Assembly: GCA_958296095.1 (NCBI GenBank)
Contig: OY282434.1
Coordinates: 496,001-560,000 of the forward strand
Direction of reading: 5' to 3'
DNA from: an uncultured Oligoflexales bacterium
Lineage (GTDB): Bacteria > Bdellovibrionota_B > Oligoflexia > Oligoflexales > JAPPIL01
DNA: 64,000 nt
Shown here: positions 62,501 through 64,000 of the stretch, piece after piece
How the letters are laid out: every line of letters starts with the position of its first letter
How positions within the stretch are numbered: the first letter of the stretch is position 1
Made by a program: the position numbers and the translations under genes
Notes under the pieces: generated by a model
Databases searched by the model: none
What the model was told of the DNA's origin: nothing
What the model saw: only the letters and a program-made list of their open reading frames with translations

Positions 62501-63240
62501 TCTCGCCTGAAAAGGCTGTCAATTATATGCACCGCTGCTCTCTATCTTGCCAGGATAATTGGCTGCGACGCTATCGTTTTAGTCTCGTCAGCAACTTTTT
62601 ACCCCTCCCCACCAAGCACCAAAGCCTCCTAGATTTTGGTTGCGGTGACGGGTTGTTTCTGAAACATTTGCTCGAACATAACCACTCTCTGTCCATGACC
62701 GGTTATGACCCCTATTATGCAAATGATGAAAATAATATTACTGGGGCAGTGAAAATTTTCAAATCGCTCAACGACATCGGCCCGCAGCAGTTTGATGTTG
62801 TGTGTGCTCTTGAAGTCATCGAACATATAAAAAACGATGCAGAGGCATTACAACAGCTACACAAGCTGCTGAAGCCACGCGGCACGCTTTTGTTAACAGT
62901 GCCAGCTTATCAACTTATATATTCACGTCGTGATGTCGCCAGTGGACACTACCGTCGTTACTCGCGCAGTTCGCTTAGCCAATTGCTAACTAAGACGGGG
63001 TTCGCAGTGTTTCACTACACGCACTTCCTCTCTTTCTTAATCCCAGTTGCATTCGCATTAAAATATTATCTGCTAATTAGGCACATGTGGCGTAAAGATG
63101 ATATTCAGAACATACCTATCGATCCCATGAAGATTTTCTCTACGCTAGCCCGTATAGAACATAAATTTATGCGCGCGCATGGTTTTAGCCTGCCCTGTGG
63201 CATGTCTATTTTAGTGGCAGCACGTAAAGAACAGATTTAG
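62494..63240 (+). CDS. Class I SAM-dependent methyltransferase
   Basis: A 248-residue protein starting at a GTG inside the end of the previous gene. SAM-binding motif I is LLDFGCGDGLFLKHLL, the acidic end of strand 2 is TGYDPY, and FDVVCALEVIEHIKND is motif II/III of the Methyltransf_11/23 type; LLKPRGTLLLTVPAY completes the fold. A hydrophobic segment at about 172-190 (FLSFLIPVAFALKYYLLI) suggests membrane association, as in methyltransferases acting on lipid-linked or polyisoprenoid substrates. Its neighbours on both sides are membrane proteins. Confidence 0.85.
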   Translation: MVVSPEKAVNYMHRCSLSCQDNWLRRYRFSLVSNFLPLPTKHQSLLDFGCGDGLFLKHLLEHNHSLSMTGYDPYYANDENNITGAVKIFKSLNDIGPQQFDVVCALEVIEHIKNDAEALQQLHKLLKPRGTLLLTVPAYQLIYSRRDVASGHYRRYSRSSLSQLLTKTGFAVFHYTHFLSFLIPVAFALKYYLLIRHMWRKDDIQNIPIDPMKIFSTLARIEHKFMRAHGFSLPCGMSILVAARKEQI

Positions 63241-63243
63241 CAG

Positions 63244-64000
63244 ATGTTTGTGTTCGCCCTTGCTTACCTATCTCTGCCGGTATTTATGTTTCTATTGGCT
63301 GCCTTCAGTCTTCCCTTCACACTATTGAGTGCTGTGGCACTAGTCGCGCTCGTCTTTTGTCTGTTCAACTCCTGGCAAAGAGGCCAAACTCGGCCACCCC
63401 GGAGCAAAATTAAAAACTACGCACCCCTGTTGCTAACCGCCCTCGTTGTCACATATTTTTGCACGGTGTCACCCTTCGATATTTGGGATTGGGAAAAGCA
63501 CTATGCGATTTTGAATGCGTTGATACAAAATCCGTGGCCACCTGTGATTGAACTTAATGAGCAAACATATTTTCTGCGCTACTTCACCGCTTGGCATGTT
63601 TTACCGGCACTGTTCGCTAAAATTTTCGGAACACAATACTTGACCGCAGTGCTGTTTATTTGGACGGCAACAGGAGTTTTTATCGCCTTGGCTCTTGCTT
63701 TTAGCTATCTACGTAAGCCAAGCCACCTTTTCTTGGCCGCCCTAGTATTTTTCTTTTTTGCTGGTCTTGATCTTATCGGTGCGTGGCTGCATGGCTATGT
63801 GCCGCCACTTTTTATGCACTGGCCAAATATATGGATCAGTTGGGGAGAAATGTGGCCAGCCCTGACCGGTCTTGCTTGGACACCGCAGCATGTTGTGGGG
63901 GGCTGGATAGGCACAAGTTTGTTCGTATACAATCGCCGTCTGGCAGTAAAATATAGCGCGGTGATAATTGTCATGGTCTCCATGTGGTCAGCTTTTCCCG
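63244..64000 (+). CDS. Polytopic membrane protein, paralogue of the gene at 5141-6526 (partial)
   Basis: Starts at an ATG three bases after the methyltransferase stop and is open to the window's end (252 codons). It begins MFVFALAYLSLPVFMFLL, compared with MFPIAVAYLSTPLFIFLF in the paralogue. Shared motifs come in the same order: SPFDIWDWEKHYAILNAL, YFLRYFTAWHVLPALF, LVFFFFAGLDLIGA and WTPQHVVGGWIG. It is the third gene of an operon with a GT-C-like protein and a methyltransferase. The conserved aspartate/tryptophan-rich first loop may be the active or binding site, but no reaction can be assigned. Confidence 0.75.
   Translation, partial: MFVFALAYLSLPVFMFLLAAFSLPFTLLSAVALVALVFCLFNSWQRGQTRPPRSKIKNYAPLLLTALVVTYFCTVSPFDIWDWEKHYAILNALIQNPWPPVIELNEQTYFLRYFTAWHVLPALFAKIFGTQYLTAVLFIWTATGVFIALALAFSYLRKPSHLFLAALVFFFFAGLDLIGAWLHGYVPPLFMHWPNIWISWGEMWPALTGLAWTPQHVVGGWIGTSLFVYNRRLAVKYSAVIIVMVSMWSAFP

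Overview
The window looks like the chromosome of a Gram-negative bacterium with an outer membrane: it carries MlaD/E/F, TatA, YajC, a BamE-like lipoprotein, many lipobox lipoproteins and several predicted beta-barrels. The mix of a vWA lipoprotein, a c-type cytochrome beside a Tat-exported DUF1501 protein, a protein with a C-terminal CFIATAA motif, a metalloprotease with a MYXO-CTERM-like tail and a long delta-type MlaD suggests a lineage near Bdellovibrionota/Oligoflexia or Myxococcota. This is inferred from protein style only; no rRNA or tRNA gene was seen.

Layout. 1-2.6 kb: start of a TPR/YfgM-like membrane protein, a vWA lipoprotein and a glucosaminidase lipoprotein. 3.6-6.5 kb: glycerol kinase and a polytopic membrane protein. 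6.7-9 kb: a HEPN-like gene and an Rpn-type nuclease/transposase pseudogene. 9.9-18.7 kb: a three-gene cluster of a giant membrane protein with a C-terminal J domain, a second large membrane protein, and an Hsp70 paralogue with an apparent signal peptide. 18.8-24.3 kb: a beta-barrel gene and two related lipoproteins, split by an IS1634-family element whose flanks are an exact-looking 796-bp direct duplication. 24.7-29.3 kb: an operon of a dihaem cytochrome c lipoprotein, a small lipoprotein and a Tat-exported DUF1501 protein. 30-36 kb: lipoproteins, a CFIATAA surface protein, an MBL-fold hydrolase and an IS3-type remnant with repeats inside its reading frame. 36-46 kb: Prc protease, a gene broken by a 77-bp tandem duplication, a beta-lactamase-fold hydrolase, an RDD-like protein, an XRE regulator, a BamE-like lipoprotein and an enlarged class A PBP. 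46.7-50.1 kb: tatA-mlaE-mlaF-mlaD. 51.1-57.3 kb: rpoH-yajC-barrel operon, zinc metalloprotease, TatD, trypsin-fold protein. 58.5-60.2 kb: ImmA/IrrE-like regulator with a PIN partner. 60.6-64 kb: an envelope-glycan style operon whose last gene is a paralogue of the membrane protein at 5.1-6.5 kb.

The most striking genome-wide feature is a set of eight repeat islands (about 0.5-1 kb each) that fill the spaces between genes, plus two places where the same repeats sit inside genes. They are built from a small number of modules: alpha, a roughly 45-bp GC-rich unit that is a multiple of three; beta, a roughly 130-bp nested-hairpin element with inverted arms; and gamma, a short unit with a CTCCGTTATCTTGGC core. 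Two other short elements recur at island edges.

The best candidates for something undescribed are the J-protein/partner/exported-Hsp70 cluster, the modular repeat family that enters genes and supplies stop codons, and the IS element with a very long target duplication that left both neighbouring genes intact.
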